A stretch of 64,000 nt of DNA, from positions 124,001-188,000 of the forward strand of contig NZ_VJOY01000008.1 in NCBI RefSeq assembly GCF_007109405.1. The letters run 5' to 3'. The position numbers and the translations under genes were made by a program. The notes beneath the pieces are model-generated. The model made no database searches. It saw only the letters and a list, made by a program, of their open reading frames with translations, and was not told the DNA's origin. The stretch is from Pseudomonas mangiferae (GTDB lineage: Bacteria; Pseudomonadota; Gammaproteobacteria; Pseudomonadales; Pseudomonadaceae). This document shows positions 6,142 through 14,979 of the stretch, one piece after another. Numbering within the stretch: the first letter of the stretch is position 1; each line of letters begins with the position of its first letter.

Positions 6142-8388
6142 TCAGACCCGACGCGCGTAACGCTTGAGCATGCTCGGCACGTCGAGAATCAGCGCGATGC
6201 GCCCGTCGCCGGTGATGGTGGCGCCGGACATTCCCGGAGTGCCCTGCAGCATCTTGCCCAAGGGCTTGATCACCACCTCTTCCTGCCCCACCAGCTGGTC
6301 GACCACGAAGCCGATGCGCTGGGTCCCCACCGAGAGGATCACCACGTGGCCCTCGCCCTGTTCCTCGTAGGCCGCGTCGCGGACCAGCCAGCGCTTGAGG
6401 TAGAACAACGGCAGCGCCTTGTCCCGGACGATCACCACTTCCTGGCCGTCCACCACGTTGGTCCGGGACAGGTCGAGGTGGAAGATCTCGTTGACGTTGA
6501 CCAGCGGGAACGCGAAGGCCTGGTTGCCCAGCATCACCATCAGCGTCGGCATGATCGCCAGGGTCAACGGTACCTTGATGACGATCTTCGACCCCTGGCC
6601 CTTGACCGAGAACACGTTCACCGTGCCGTTCAGTTGGGAGATCTTGGTCTTCACCACGTCCATGCCGACACCACGGCCGGACACGTCGGAAATCTCGGTC
6701 TTGGTGGAAAAACCCGGGGCGAAGATCAGGTTGTAGCTTTCCAGATCGGTCAGGCGGTCCGCCGCGTCCTTGTCCAGCAGGCCCTTTTCCACGGCCTTGG
6801 CGCGCAGGATGTTGGCGTCCATTCCCTTGCCGTCGTCGGTGATCATCAGCAGGATGTGGTCACCCTCCTGCTCCGCCGACAGCACGACCCGGCCAGTACG
6901 CGACTTACCCACCGCCTCGCGTTCCTCGGGTGTCTCGATGCCGTGGTCGACGGCATTGCGCACCAAGTGGACCAGCGGGTCGGCGAGCGCCTCCACCAGG
7001 TTCTTGTCGAGGTCGGTTTCCTCGCCCACCAGCTCGAGGTTGATTTCTTTCTTCAGGTTGCGCGCCAGGTCACGGACCAGACGCGGGAAGCGGCCGAAGA
7101 CTTTCTTGATCGGCTGCATCCGGGTCTTCATCACCGAGGTCTGCAGATCGGCCGTCACCACATCCAGGTTAGAGACCGCCTTGGCCATGGCCTCGTCGCC
7201 GCTGTTCAACCCCAGGCGGACCAGGCGGTTCCGCACCAGCACCAGCTCGCCGACCATGTTCATGATCTCGTCGAGGCGCGCGGTATCCACCCGGACGGTG
7301 GTTTCCGTGTCGCTCGCGGCTGCCTTGTCACCGGCGGGATGCGCGGCCGGCGCAGCGGCGGGTTTCGCAGCAGTGGCAGCAGGAGCGGGCGCAGGCACCG
7401 GGGCAGCGGCGCGTACCGGTGCGGCCGGCTTGGCCGGAGCCACGGGTGCCGGAGCTGGCGCAGGCGGTGCCACCGCCGCTGGCTTGCCCTTGCCATGCAA
7501 TTGGTCCAGCAGGGCCTCGAACTCATCCTCGGTGATGGTATCGCTCGACGCCGAGGGGGTCCCGGGTGTTGGAGCGGCAGGTGCAGGCGCCGGCGCGGCC
7601 ACGGGTGCGGCCTCTGCAGCGAACTTGCCCTTGCCGTGCAACTGGTCCAGCAACGCTTCGAATTCGTCGTCGGTGATGTCGTCGCTGGCGTTTTCCGCGG
7701 CAGGTGCCGCGGAAGGGGCCGGCTCGGGAGCAGCGGCCGGACCGGAGAACTGGCCCTTGCCGTGCAATTGATCCAGCAAGGCCTCGAATTCGTCGTCGGT
7801 GATCTCATCCCCGCCACCCTCAGCCGGGGCCTGCACCGCGGGAACCGCGGAAGGCTGGTCGCCCAGGGCGTCGAGAAGCTGTTCGAACTCGCTGTCGGTG
7901 ATGTCGTTGGAAGCACCCACGGTGGGCGCAGCCTGGACCGGCGCGGGTTGTGGCTCGGGTTCGGGAATTGGTTCGGGCGCGGGGGCAGGCTCGGCGCCCG
8001 CTGGCTCGGCCAGGCGCGCCAGGGCCGCCAGCAATTCGGGCGAGGCCGGAGTGGGTTCGGCTCGCTCGCGCACCTGGCTGAACATGCCGTTAACGGCATC
8101 CAGCGCTTCCAGCACCACGTCCATCAGCTCGGCGTCCACGCGACGCTCGCCCTTGCGGAGGACGTCGAACACGTTTTCCGCGATGTGGCAGCACTCCACC
8201 AGCTCGTTGAGCTGGAGGAAGCCCGCCCCGCCCTTCACCGTGTGGAAGCCACGGAAAATCGCGTTGAGCAGGTCCATGTCATCCGGTCGGCTTTCCAGCT
8301 CTACCAGTTGCTCGGACAACTGCTCGAGGATCTCGCCGGCCTCTACCAGGAAATCCTGGAGGATTTCTTCATCGGCGCCGAAGCTCAT
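6142..8388 (-). CDS. cheA: Chemotaxis histidine kinase CheA
   Basis: A 748-residue sensor kinase. The P1 Hpt domain (about residues 1-125) has phosphorylated His49 in FRGFHTVKGGAGF. The dimerisation P3 begins near residue 360 (VDTARLDEIMNMVGELV), followed by the ATPase P4 (N-box HLVRNAVDHGIE, GKGMD, GRGVGMDVV) and the CheW-like P5 to the end. Between P1 and P3 lies a long Pro/Ala-rich region with four copies of a short acidic motif (ITDDEFEALLDQLHGKG and variants). I see no globular P2 there. It donates phosphate to CheY and CheB. It lies in the cheY-Z-A-B block. Confidence 0.97.
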   Translation of the reverse strand: MSFGADEEILQDFLVEAGEILEQLSEQLVELESRPDDMDLLNAIFRGFHTVKGGAGFLQLNELVECCHIAENVFDVLRKGERRVDAELMDVVLEALDAVNGMFSQVRERAEPTPASPELLAALARLAEPAGAEPAPAPEPIPEPEPQPAPVQAAPTVGASNDITDSEFEQLLDALGDQPSAVPAVQAPAEGGGDEITDDEFEALLDQLHGKGQFSGPAAAPEPAPSAAPAAENASDDITDDEFEALLDQLHGKGKFAAEAAPVAAPAPAPAAPTPGTPSASSDTITEDEFEALLDQLHGKGKPAAVAPPAPAPAPVAPAKPAAPVRAAAPVPAPAPAATAAKPAAAPAAHPAGDKAAASDTETTVRVDTARLDEIMNMVGELVLVRNRLVRLGLNSGDEAMAKAVSNLDVVTADLQTSVMKTRMQPIKKVFGRFPRLVRDLARNLKKEINLELVGEETDLDKNLVEALADPLVHLVRNAVDHGIETPEEREAVGKSRTGRVVLSAEQEGDHILLMITDDGKGMDANILRAKAVEKGLLDKDAADRLTDLESYNLIFAPGFSTKTEISDVSGRGVGMDVVKTKISQLNGTVNVFSVKGQGSKIVIKVPLTLAIMPTLMVMLGNQAFAFPLVNVNEIFHLDLSRTNVVDGQEVVIVRDKALPLFYLKRWLVRDAAYEEQGEGHVVILSVGTQRIGFVVDQLVGQEEVVIKPLGKMLQGTPGMSGATITGDGRIALILDVPSMLKRYARRV
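7481..7910 (-). repeat. Four peptide-coding repeats in the CheA P1-P3 linker
   Basis: In-frame repeats lie at about 7858-7910, 7744-7806, 7621-7680 and 7481-7547 (roughly residues 161-302 of CheA). They encode DITDSEFEQLLDALGD, EITDDEFEALLDQLHGKGQF, DITDDEFEALLDQLHGKGKF and TITEDEFEALLDQLHGKGK. They are separated by Ala/Pro-rich spacers of 20-30 residues. Codon use differs between copies, so the peptide rather than the DNA appears conserved. Confidence 0.9.
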
Positions 8389-8400
8389 GTGCGTGCTCCC

Positions 8401-9189
8401 CTAGAACCCAAGGCTGGATAACAGATCGTCGACATCGTCCTGGCCGGAAACCACGTCTTCGCGCGTGTCGGCATGGATTTGCGGACCCTCGCCGTGGGAC
8501 GGCCCCTGCTGCATTTCTTGTTCGACGCGCAACTGCTCGTGGTCATGCTGGATACCGGCGAAACGATCGACCTGGCTGGCCATGAGGACCAGCTTGAGCA
8601 GATTGCTTTCCACTTCCGTGACGAGCTTGGTCACCCGTTTGATCACCTGCCCCGTGAGGTCCTGGTAGTCCTGGGCCAGGAGGATATCGTTCAGCCTAGC
8701 GGAAAGTTGTTCACTGTCGCGTTGACTGCGGGCAAAGAATTGCTCCACGCGCTTGGCCAGGTCGCGGAACGCGTCGGGCCCCAGTTCGCGGCGCATGAAG
8801 CGGCCCCAGTCTTCGCTGAGGGCGCGGGCTTCCTCGACGATGCCGCTCACCAGGGGCGCGCTTTCCTCCACCAAGTCCATGGTGCGGTTGGCCGCGTTCT
8901 CGGTCATCTTCACCACGTACGCCAGGCGATCGGTCGCGTCGCTGATCTGCGAGATCTCGCTGGCATGGGGTAGACGGGGATCGAGCTGGAAGTTGACGAT
9001 CGCGTTGTGCAGTTCCCGCGTCAGCTTGCCCACCTCTTGGTAGAGCCCGCGGTCGCGTGCTTGATTGAGTTCATGAATGAGTTGCACCGCCTCGCCGAAA
9101 TTGCCTTTTTCCAGGCTGTCGACCAGTTGGCGGGCATGGACTTTCAGGGTCGACTCGAAGTCGCCCGGTTGCGAATCGTTTTGCACCAT
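8401..9189 (-). CDS. cheZ: CheY-P phosphatase CheZ
   Basis: A 262-residue, mostly helical CheZ. The conserved catalytic stretch is LLAQDYQDLTGQVIKRV (Asp and Gln of the DxxDLTGQ signature), and the C-terminus DDVDDLLSSLGF is the amphipathic peptide that binds CheY. It dephosphorylates CheY-P and so shortens the signal. It is located between cheY and cheA, with a 12-base gap to cheA. Confidence 0.96.
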   Translation of the reverse strand: MVQNDSQPGDFESTLKVHARQLVDSLEKGNFGEAVQLIHELNQARDRGLYQEVGKLTRELHNAIVNFQLDPRLPHASEISQISDATDRLAYVVKMTENAANRTMDLVEESAPLVSGIVEEARALSEDWGRFMRRELGPDAFRDLAKRVEQFFARSQRDSEQLSARLNDILLAQDYQDLTGQVIKRVTKLVTEVESNLLKLVLMASQVDRFAGIQHDHEQLRVEQEMQQGPSHGEGPQIHADTREDVVSGQDDVDDLLSSLGF

Positions 9190-9208
9190 AGCGCCCTCAC
9201 CGGAGACA

Positions 9209-9595
9209 TCAGCCGTTTACCCGCTCGAAGATCTTCTCGATCTTCTCTTTAAGCACCTGGGCGGTGAACGGCTTGACCACATAGCCATTCACCCCGGCTT
9301 GTGCCGCCTCGATGATCTGGTCGCGCTTGGCCTCGGCGGTAACCATCAGCACCGGCAGGCTCTTCAGGCGCTCGTCGGCGCGTACCGCGCGCAGCAGGTC
9401 GATGCCGGTCATACCGGGCATGTTCCAGTCGGTAACGAGGAAATCGAAGTTACCGCTGTGCAGCATCGGCAACGCGCTGGTGCCGTCATCGGCCTCGGCG
9501 GTATTGGTGAAACCCAAATCGCGCAAGAGGTTCTTGATGATCCGTCGCATCGTCGAGAAATCGTCAACGATGAGGATTTTCATGTTCTTGTCCAA
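9209..9595 (-). CDS. cheY: Chemotaxis response regulator CheY
   Basis: A single receiver domain, 128 residues. The acidic pocket lies at residues 11-12 (DD), the phospho-acceptor is Asp56 in [13 protein letters not shown], and the Thr/Lys switch residues are in VTAEAK and VVKPF. CheY-P binds FliM and reverses the motor. Two starts are possible. TTG at 9593-9595 has GGAGG five bases upstream; the ATG at 9581-9583, giving the 124-residue form usually annotated, would have that site 17 bases away. I favour the TTG because of the spacing. Confidence 0.93.
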   Translation of the reverse strand: MDKNMKILIVDDFSTMRRIIKNLLRDLGFTNTAEADDGTSALPMLHSGNFDFLVTDWNMPGMTGIDLLRAVRADERLKSLPVLMVTAEAKRDQIIEAAQAGVNGYVVKPFTAQVLKEKIEKIFERVNG

Positions 9596-9669
9596 GTCGA
9601 CCTCCGTACAGTCCTAAACGCACTCATTATCTGACTGCGCCGATCAATCGTGAAACCGGTCGTGCCCAT

Positions 9670-10416
9670 TCAGCTCGCGCGCCACTCGCTCAGGCGTACG
9701 CGCAGGCGAGCCGCGCACTGGCTGTGCAACTGGCTGACCCGCGACTCGCTGACCCCCAGCACTTCACCGATTTCCTTGAGATTCAGCTCTTCGTCGTAAT
9801 ACAGCGACAACACCAGCCGCTCGCGTTCAGGCAGGTTGGCGATGGCGTCAGCCAGCGCCGCCTGGAAACGGTCGTCTTCCAGATCGCGTGATGGCTCGAG
9901 GTGGGTGATTCCGCTGTCTTCGTGAACGCCGCCGTGCTCGCCGTCCTGCAGCAGGTCGTCGAAGCTGAACAGCTTGCTGCCCAACGTGTCGCTCAGAATG
10001 CCGTAGTAATCCTCGAGACTCAATTTAAGTTCGGCGGCAACCTCATGATCTTTAGCATCCCGGCCGGTGCGCGCCTCCACCGCCCGGATGGCATCGCTGA
10101 CCATGCGGCTGTTGCGATGGACCGAACGGGGCGCCCAGTCGCCCTTGCGCACCTCGTCCAGCATGGCGCCGCGGATGCGGATGCCGGCATAGGTCTCGAA
10201 GCTGGCGCCCTTGCTGCCGTCGTACTTCTTCGAGGCTTCCAGCAAGCCGATCATGCCTGCCTGCATCAGGTCCTCCACCTGCACGCTGGCAGGCAGCCGC
10301 GCCAGCAGGTGGTAAGCGATGCGCTTGACCAGCGGCGCATGACGCTCGATCAGTTGGTGTTGTGAGTCCTGCGCCCGGGCCTTGTTGTACATAAGGTGTC
10401 CATTGGCTGCTGTCAT
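9670..10416 (-). CDS. fliA: Flagellar sigma factor FliA (sigma-28)
   Basis: A 248-residue sigma-28. Region 2 (HAPLVKRIAYHLLARLPASVQVEDLMQAGMIGLLEA) recognises the -10 GCCGATAA, region 3 follows, and region 4 (LPERERLVLSLYYDEELNLKEIGEVLGVSESRVSQLHSQ) recognises the -35. It drives late genes such as fliC. The ATG at 10414-10416 overlaps the fleN stop (ATGA). Recognisable FliA promoters in this window lie before fliC, fliS and probably parP. The anti-sigma gene flgM is not in the window. Confidence 0.97.
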   Translation of the reverse strand: MTAANGHLMYNKARAQDSQHQLIERHAPLVKRIAYHLLARLPASVQVEDLMQAGMIGLLEASKKYDGSKGASFETYAGIRIRGAMLDEVRKGDWAPRSVHRNSRMVSDAIRAVEARTGRDAKDHEVAAELKLSLEDYYGILSDTLGSKLFSFDDLLQDGEHGGVHEDSGITHLEPSRDLEDDRFQAALADAIANLPERERLVLSLYYDEELNLKEIGEVLGVSESRVSQLHSQCAARLRVRLSEWRAS

Positions 10417-11249
10417 ACCGCCGTTCCCGCGGCCGGTTGCTGCACCAGACGCTCGACGAAGAACTCCAGGTGGCCGCGCGGGTTGGCCGGGAGGGGCCAA
10501 CTGTCGACCTTCTGGGCGATCGCCTTGAACGCCAGTGCGCACTTCGAGCGCGGAAATGCTTCATAGACCGCCCGCTGCTTCTGCACCGCCTTGCGCACTG
10601 ATTCGTCATACGGCACCGCACCGACGTACTGGAGCGCGACGTCATCGAGGAAACGGTCGGTCACCTTGGTGAGCTTAGCAAACAGATTGCGCCCCTCCTG
10701 GGGGCTGTGCGCCATGTTCGCCAGTACCCGGAAGCGATTCATGCCGTAGTCGCGGTTGAGCAGCTTGATCAGGGCATAGGCATCAGTGATGGACGTGGGC
10801 TCGTCGCACACCACCACGATCACTTCCTGGGCAGCGCGGACGAAGCTGACCACCGCGTCGCCGATGCCGGCCGCGGTGTCGATGACCAGCACGTCGAGGT
10901 TCTCGCTGATGTCGCTGAACGCCTGGATGAGGCCGGCGTGCTGCATGGGCGAAAGCTGCACCATGCTCTGGGTGCCGGAGGCCGCCGGCACGATGCGGAC
11001 GCCGCCCGGGCCCTGGATCAACACATCGCGCAGGTCGCAGGCGCCGTCGATGACGTCGGCCAGGGTCCGCTTGGGGCTCAGGCCGAGCAGCACGTCGACG
11101 TTCGCCAGCCCGAGGTCGGCGTCGAGCAACATGACGCGGCGACCGAGATCGGCCAGCGCCAGGGACAGGTTGACGGACACGTTGGTCTTGCCGACGCCGC
11201 CCTTGCCGCCGGTCACTGCGATCACCTGTACGGGATGCACACTACCCAT
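10413..11249 (-). CDS. fleN: Flagellar number regulator FleN (FlhG), MinD-like ATPase
   Basis: A 278-residue MinD/ParA-family ATPase with deviant Walker A VTGGKGGVGKTNVSVN near residues 11-25, a VMLLDADLGLANVDVLLG A-prime motif, and VIDTAAGIGD. FleN antagonises FleQ and limits pseudomonads to one or few polar flagella, working against FlhF. The start at 11247-11249 (MGSVHPVQVIAV) matches homologue length. An upstream in-frame ATG at 11289-11291 preceded by AAGGGG would add 14 residues and cannot be excluded. Confidence 0.93.
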   Translation of the reverse strand: MGSVHPVQVIAVTGGKGGVGKTNVSVNLSLALADLGRRVMLLDADLGLANVDVLLGLSPKRTLADVIDGACDLRDVLIQGPGGVRIVPAASGTQSMVQLSPMQHAGLIQAFSDISENLDVLVIDTAAGIGDAVVSFVRAAQEVIVVVCDEPTSITDAYALIKLLNRDYGMNRFRVLANMAHSPQEGRNLFAKLTKVTDRFLDDVALQYVGAVPYDESVRKAVQKQRAVYEAFPRSKCALAFKAIAQKVDSWPLPANPRGHLEFFVERLVQQPAAGTAV

Positions 11250-11323
11250 GGTTCTACACACCTTGTAACGTCGACTGGCCTGTTGGCTCATTGAGCCCCT
11301 TCGTCATGAAAGGGCGGGATCGT

Positions 11324-12652
11324 TCATCCGACACGCCGTGCCGACTTTTCGTACAAACCGGCGAACAGATCGGCCATGGCGTCCTCGCTCGGTTCCTCCG
11401 GGGTCTGCAGGCTCACCGCCCGGCTGACCAGTTGATGACTGCGCGGCACGTGCAGGTCGTCCGGAATCCGCGGACCATCCGCCATATAGGCTACCGGCAG
11501 GTGCTGGCTCATGGCCAGAGCCAGCGCTTCGCCGAGGCTGGCCGCCTCGTCCAGCTTGGTCAGGATGCAGCCGGCAAGGCCACACCGCTTGTAACTATGG
11601 TAGGCGGCCTTGAGCACTTGGCTCTGGCTGGTGGTGGCCAAAACCAGATAATTCTTCGCTTTGACACCGCGAGCGGCCAAGCTTTCCAACTGCATGCGCA
11701 ACGCCGGATCGCTGGCGGGCAGGCCCGCGGTGTCGATCAGTACCACGCGCTTGCGGGCCAGGGGCGCCAGCGCCTGGGTCAGGGAAGCACCCGGATCGAC
11801 CGGCGTGACCGAGACATTGAGGATGCGGCCCAGGGTCTTGAGCTGCTCCTGGGCGCCGATGCGGTAGCTGTCCATGCTGACCAGGGCGATGTTCTGCGCA
11901 CCGTACTTGAGGACATAACGGGCCGCGAGCTTGGCCAGGGTGGTGGTCTTGCCCATGCCGGCCGGGCCGACCAGGGCGATCACTCCGCCCTCCTCCAGCG
12001 GCTCCTGGTCCGGCGTCTGGATCGCCCGGGCCAGATGGGCCAGCAGCATGCGCCAGGCCGCCTTGGGATCTTCGATGCCGTTCACCCGGTCCAGCAGCAG
12101 GCGCGACAGGTCGGCGGGAAGCCCCATGCGCTGCAGGCGACGCCACAGGCCGGCTTCCTGGGGCCGGCGGTTGCGCACCTGCCCCCAGGCGATGGAGCCC
12201 AGTTGCACCTCGATCAGCTCCCGCAGGCCGAGCAGCTCGCTGCGCATGGCATCCAGGGCGCGCTGGTCGACGGACGGTTCGCTGGCGGCGACCGGTGCCA
12301 CCGGCGCGCGCTGCTGGCGCAGCACGGCGGCCAGGCTGTCCGGCGGCGTACGCTCATCGGCGGCGCCGAACAATTGACGATCCTTGGCCGCGGGCGCCTG
12401 GGTGCGCTGGCTGAGTTCCGCCTTGGCACCGGCGATCTTCGCCTGAGTCTTACGCAGCTCGGCTTCCAGGGCCGGGTTCGGGCGCTGCTTGGCAGCGACC
12501 GGAGCGGCCTCCGGGTAGTCCAGCGCGGCGGTCAGTTCCACGCCGCCGGCAACCCGGCGGTTGCCGATGATGGCCGCGTCCGCGCCCAACTCGTCGCGGA
12601 CCAGCTTCATGGCTTGACGCATATCGGCGGCAAAGAAGCGTTTGACTTGCAT
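11324..12652 (-). CDS. flhF: Flagellar placement GTPase FlhF
   Basis: A 442-residue SRP-type GTPase. The N-terminal basic region begins MQVKRFFAADMRQAMKLVRDE. A variable linker (about 75-190) precedes the NG domain with G1 LVGPAGMGKTTTLAKLAARY, G3 DTAGL and G4 TKLDEA. FlhF marks the cell pole for flagellar assembly and recruits FliF. It lies between flhA and fleN, the usual flhA-flhF-fleN-fliA order, with 15 bases to flhA. Confidence 0.97.
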   Translation of the reverse strand: MQVKRFFAADMRQAMKLVRDELGADAAIIGNRRVAGGVELTAALDYPEAAPVAAKQRPNPALEAELRKTQAKIAGAKAELSQRTQAPAAKDRQLFGAADERTPPDSLAAVLRQQRAPVAPVAASEPSVDQRALDAMRSELLGLRELIEVQLGSIAWGQVRNRRPQEAGLWRRLQRMGLPADLSRLLLDRVNGIEDPKAAWRMLLAHLARAIQTPDQEPLEEGGVIALVGPAGMGKTTTLAKLAARYVLKYGAQNIALVSMDSYRIGAQEQLKTLGRILNVSVTPVDPGASLTQALAPLARKRVVLIDTAGLPASDPALRMQLESLAARGVKAKNYLVLATTSQSQVLKAAYHSYKRCGLAGCILTKLDEAASLGEALALAMSQHLPVAYMADGPRIPDDLHVPRSHQLVSRAVSLQTPEEPSEDAMADLFAGLYEKSARRVG

Positions 12653-12667
12653 GGCCTGGAACCTCGA

Positions 12668-14797
12668 TTAACTCTGACCCACGGTGGCGACGATGGTGAC
12701 CTGCTTGTTGTCCGGTATCTCCTGGTACGCCAGCACGTGCATGGTCGGTACCGCGAGGCGGGCGAACCGCGAGAGCATCGCGCGGATCGGGCCGGCCACC
12801 AGAAGGATCGCCGGCTTGCCGAGCATCTCCTGCCGTTGGGCCGCATCCACCAGAGAACGTTGCAGTTTCTCGGCCATGCCCGGTTCGAGGAGGATGCCAT
12901 CCTCCGCGCCCTGACCGGCCTTCTGCAGACTACTGAGCAAGATCTGTTCCAACCTGGGCTCGAGGGTGATCACAGGCAGCTCCGGCTCTAGTCCCACAAT
13001 GCCTTGGACAATGGCCCGGGACAGCGAGACCCGAACCGCCGCCACCATCGCGGCGGGATCTTGACTCTTCGGCGCGACATTGGCGATCGCCTCGGCGATG
13101 GTGCGGATGTCCCGCACCGGCACCTGCTCCTGCAGCAGCGCCTGCAGCACCTTGAGCAGGGTGGACAGGGAGACCAGCCCCGGCACCAGCTCTTCCGCCA
13201 GCTTCGGCGAGCCCTTCGCCAGCAGCTGCATGAGCTGCTGGACTTCCTCGTGGCCCAGCAACTCATGGGCGTGCTTGTGCAGGATCTGGTTCAGGTGGGT
13301 GGCGACCACGGTGCTGGCGTCTACCACGGTGTAGCCAAGGGTCTGGGCCTGGTCGCGCTGGTTGCCGTCGATCCACACCGCCTCCAGGCCGAACGCCGGG
13401 TCCTTGGCGGGGATGCCGTTGAGGGACCCGAACACCTGGCCCGGGTTGATGGCCAGCTCCCGGTCCGGGTAGACCTCGGCCTCGGCGACGCTCACCCCCA
13501 TCAGGGTCAGGCGGTAGGCGTTGGGCAGCAGGTCGAGGTTGTCGCGGATATGCACCGACGGCATCAGGAAGCCCATTTCCTGAGACAGCTTCTTGCGTAC
13601 GCCCTTGATCCGCGCCAGCAGCTGGCCGCCTTGGTTGCGATCCACCAGCGGGATCAGCCGGTAGCCCACTTCCAGGCCCACCATGTCCACCGGGGTGACA
13701 TCGTCCCAGCCCAGTTCCTTGGTTTCCTGGGGGCGCTGGGCCGGCAACAGTTCCTGCTGGCGCTGGGTGTCCTCGACAGCGGCGGTAGCCGCCTTGCGCT
13801 TCTTGTCCCAGATCCAGTAGGCACCGCCCACGGCCACCAGGCCCAGGCCGAGGAACGACACGTGGGGCATGCCGGGGACCAGCCCCATGGCGATCAGGAT
13901 GGCTGCGGACACCAGCAGCGCCTTGGGCGAGGCGAACATCTGCCGGCTGATCTGCTGGCCCATGTCCTCGGAGCTGGAGACCCGGGTCACCATGATCGCC
14001 GCCGCGGTGGACAGCAGCAGGGAAGGAATCTGCGCCACCAGGCCGTCACCGATGGTCAGCAGCGCGTAGATGCGCCCGGCGTCACCGAAGCTCAGGTCGT
14101 GCTGGAGCATGCCGATGGCGATACCGCCGATCAGGTTGATGAACAGGATCAGCAGGCCGGCGACGGCGTCGCCGCGGACGAATTTGCTGGCACCATCCAT
14201 GGAGCCGTAGAAGTCGGCCTCCTGGGCCACTTCGCTGCGGCGGCGCTTGGCCTCCGCCTGGTCGATGAGGCCGGCGTTGAGGTCGGCGTCGATGGCCATC
14301 TGCTTGCCGGGCATGGCATCCAGGGTGAAGCGCGCGCTCACCTCGGAGATCCGGCCGGCACCCTTGGTGACCACCACGAAGTTGATGATCATCAGGATCG
14401 CGAACACCACCGCACCGACCACGTAGTTGCCGCCCACCACCACGTCGCCGAACGCCTGGATCACCTTGCCCGCGGCGGCGTGGCCTTCCTGGCCGTGCAA
14501 CAGTACGACCCGGGTGGACGCTACGTTCAGCGCCAGGCGCAACAGGGTGCCCACCAGCAGGATGGTGGGAAAGACGGCGAAGTCCAGGGGACGCAGGGCG
14601 TAGACGCTGACCAGCAGCACCACGATCGACAGGGCGATGTTGAAGGTAAAGAACACGTCCAGCAGGAACGGCGGCACCGGCAGGGTCATCATGCCCAGCA
14701 TCACCAGCACCAGCAGCGGCACCCCCAGGTTGCCACGACCGAGGCCCAGGGCGCCGGTGCGGACTTGACTGATGAGCTGACTACGATCTATCGCCAC
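12668..14797 (-). CDS. flhA: Flagellar export gate protein FlhA
   Basis: A 709-residue export gate component. Eight membrane helices lie in the N-terminal half (to about residue 325). These include the conserved cytoplasmic FHIPEP-type loop (ISEVSARFTLDAMPGKQMAIDADLNAGLID). The large cytoplasmic domain (about 360-709) docks chaperone-substrate complexes. The start is GTG at 14795-14797 (MAIDRSQLISQ), with GGGG seven bases upstream; the N-terminus then matches homologues. A sigma-54 promoter lies 55-70 bases upstream, and sodC diverges beyond it. Confidence 0.96.
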   Translation of the reverse strand: MAIDRSQLISQVRTGALGLGRGNLGVPLLVLVMLGMMTLPVPPFLLDVFFTFNIALSIVVLLVSVYALRPLDFAVFPTILLVGTLLRLALNVASTRVVLLHGQEGHAAAGKVIQAFGDVVVGGNYVVGAVVFAILMIINFVVVTKGAGRISEVSARFTLDAMPGKQMAIDADLNAGLIDQAEAKRRRSEVAQEADFYGSMDGASKFVRGDAVAGLLILFINLIGGIAIGMLQHDLSFGDAGRIYALLTIGDGLVAQIPSLLLSTAAAIMVTRVSSSEDMGQQISRQMFASPKALLVSAAILIAMGLVPGMPHVSFLGLGLVAVGGAYWIWDKKRKAATAAVEDTQRQQELLPAQRPQETKELGWDDVTPVDMVGLEVGYRLIPLVDRNQGGQLLARIKGVRKKLSQEMGFLMPSVHIRDNLDLLPNAYRLTLMGVSVAEAEVYPDRELAINPGQVFGSLNGIPAKDPAFGLEAVWIDGNQRDQAQTLGYTVVDASTVVATHLNQILHKHAHELLGHEEVQQLMQLLAKGSPKLAEELVPGLVSLSTLLKVLQALLQEQVPVRDIRTIAEAIANVAPKSQDPAAMVAAVRVSLSRAIVQGIVGLEPELPVITLEPRLEQILLSSLQKAGQGAEDGILLEPGMAEKLQRSLVDAAQRQEMLGKPAILLVAGPIRAMLSRFARLAVPTMHVLAYQEIPDNKQVTIVATVGQS

Positions 14798-14850
14798 GTG
14801 GATACCCCGGATCAAACTTTTGACGCGAACAGTGCGCCCACGGGGTGGTT

Positions 14851-14867
14851 TGCAAGAACCTTTCCAA
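14851..14867 (-). promoter_or_regulatory. Sigma-54 promoter of flhA
   Basis: The minus strand reads TTGGAAAGGTTCTTGCA, with GG-N10-GC spacing and a perfect -12 TTGCA. The start site would lie about 40 bases before the flhA GTG. flhA is a known RpoN/FleQ class II gene in P. aeruginosa. Confidence 0.8.
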
Positions 14868-14979
14868 CTCGCTGAAACACCTTGGCCACGGCCCCTGGCC
14901 GAACCCTGCTGGCGAATCCGAGTCACACTGCACGCGGGCTTCCACCCGGACGCCCGAACCTCGAACGGGAGCCTCTTCG

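Noticed and set aside
7481-7910. CRISPR-like or tandem DNA repeat in cheA
   Set aside because: The repeats are in-frame, diverged at codon level and conserved only as peptide.
6346-8421. A 691-codon open frame on the plus strand opposite cheA
   Set aside because: It mirrors cheA codon by codon in a GC-rich gene, has a His/Arg/Gly-rich low-complexity translation and no family features.
11291-14875. Long plus-strand open frames opposite flhF and flhA
   Set aside because: They are typical high-GC antisense open frames, with no ribosome site or recognisable domains, while the minus strand encodes conserved proteins throughout.
14897-14909. Possible plus-strand sigma-54 promoter for sodC
   Set aside because: The spacing is GG-N9-GC instead of N10 and the flanks do not match.
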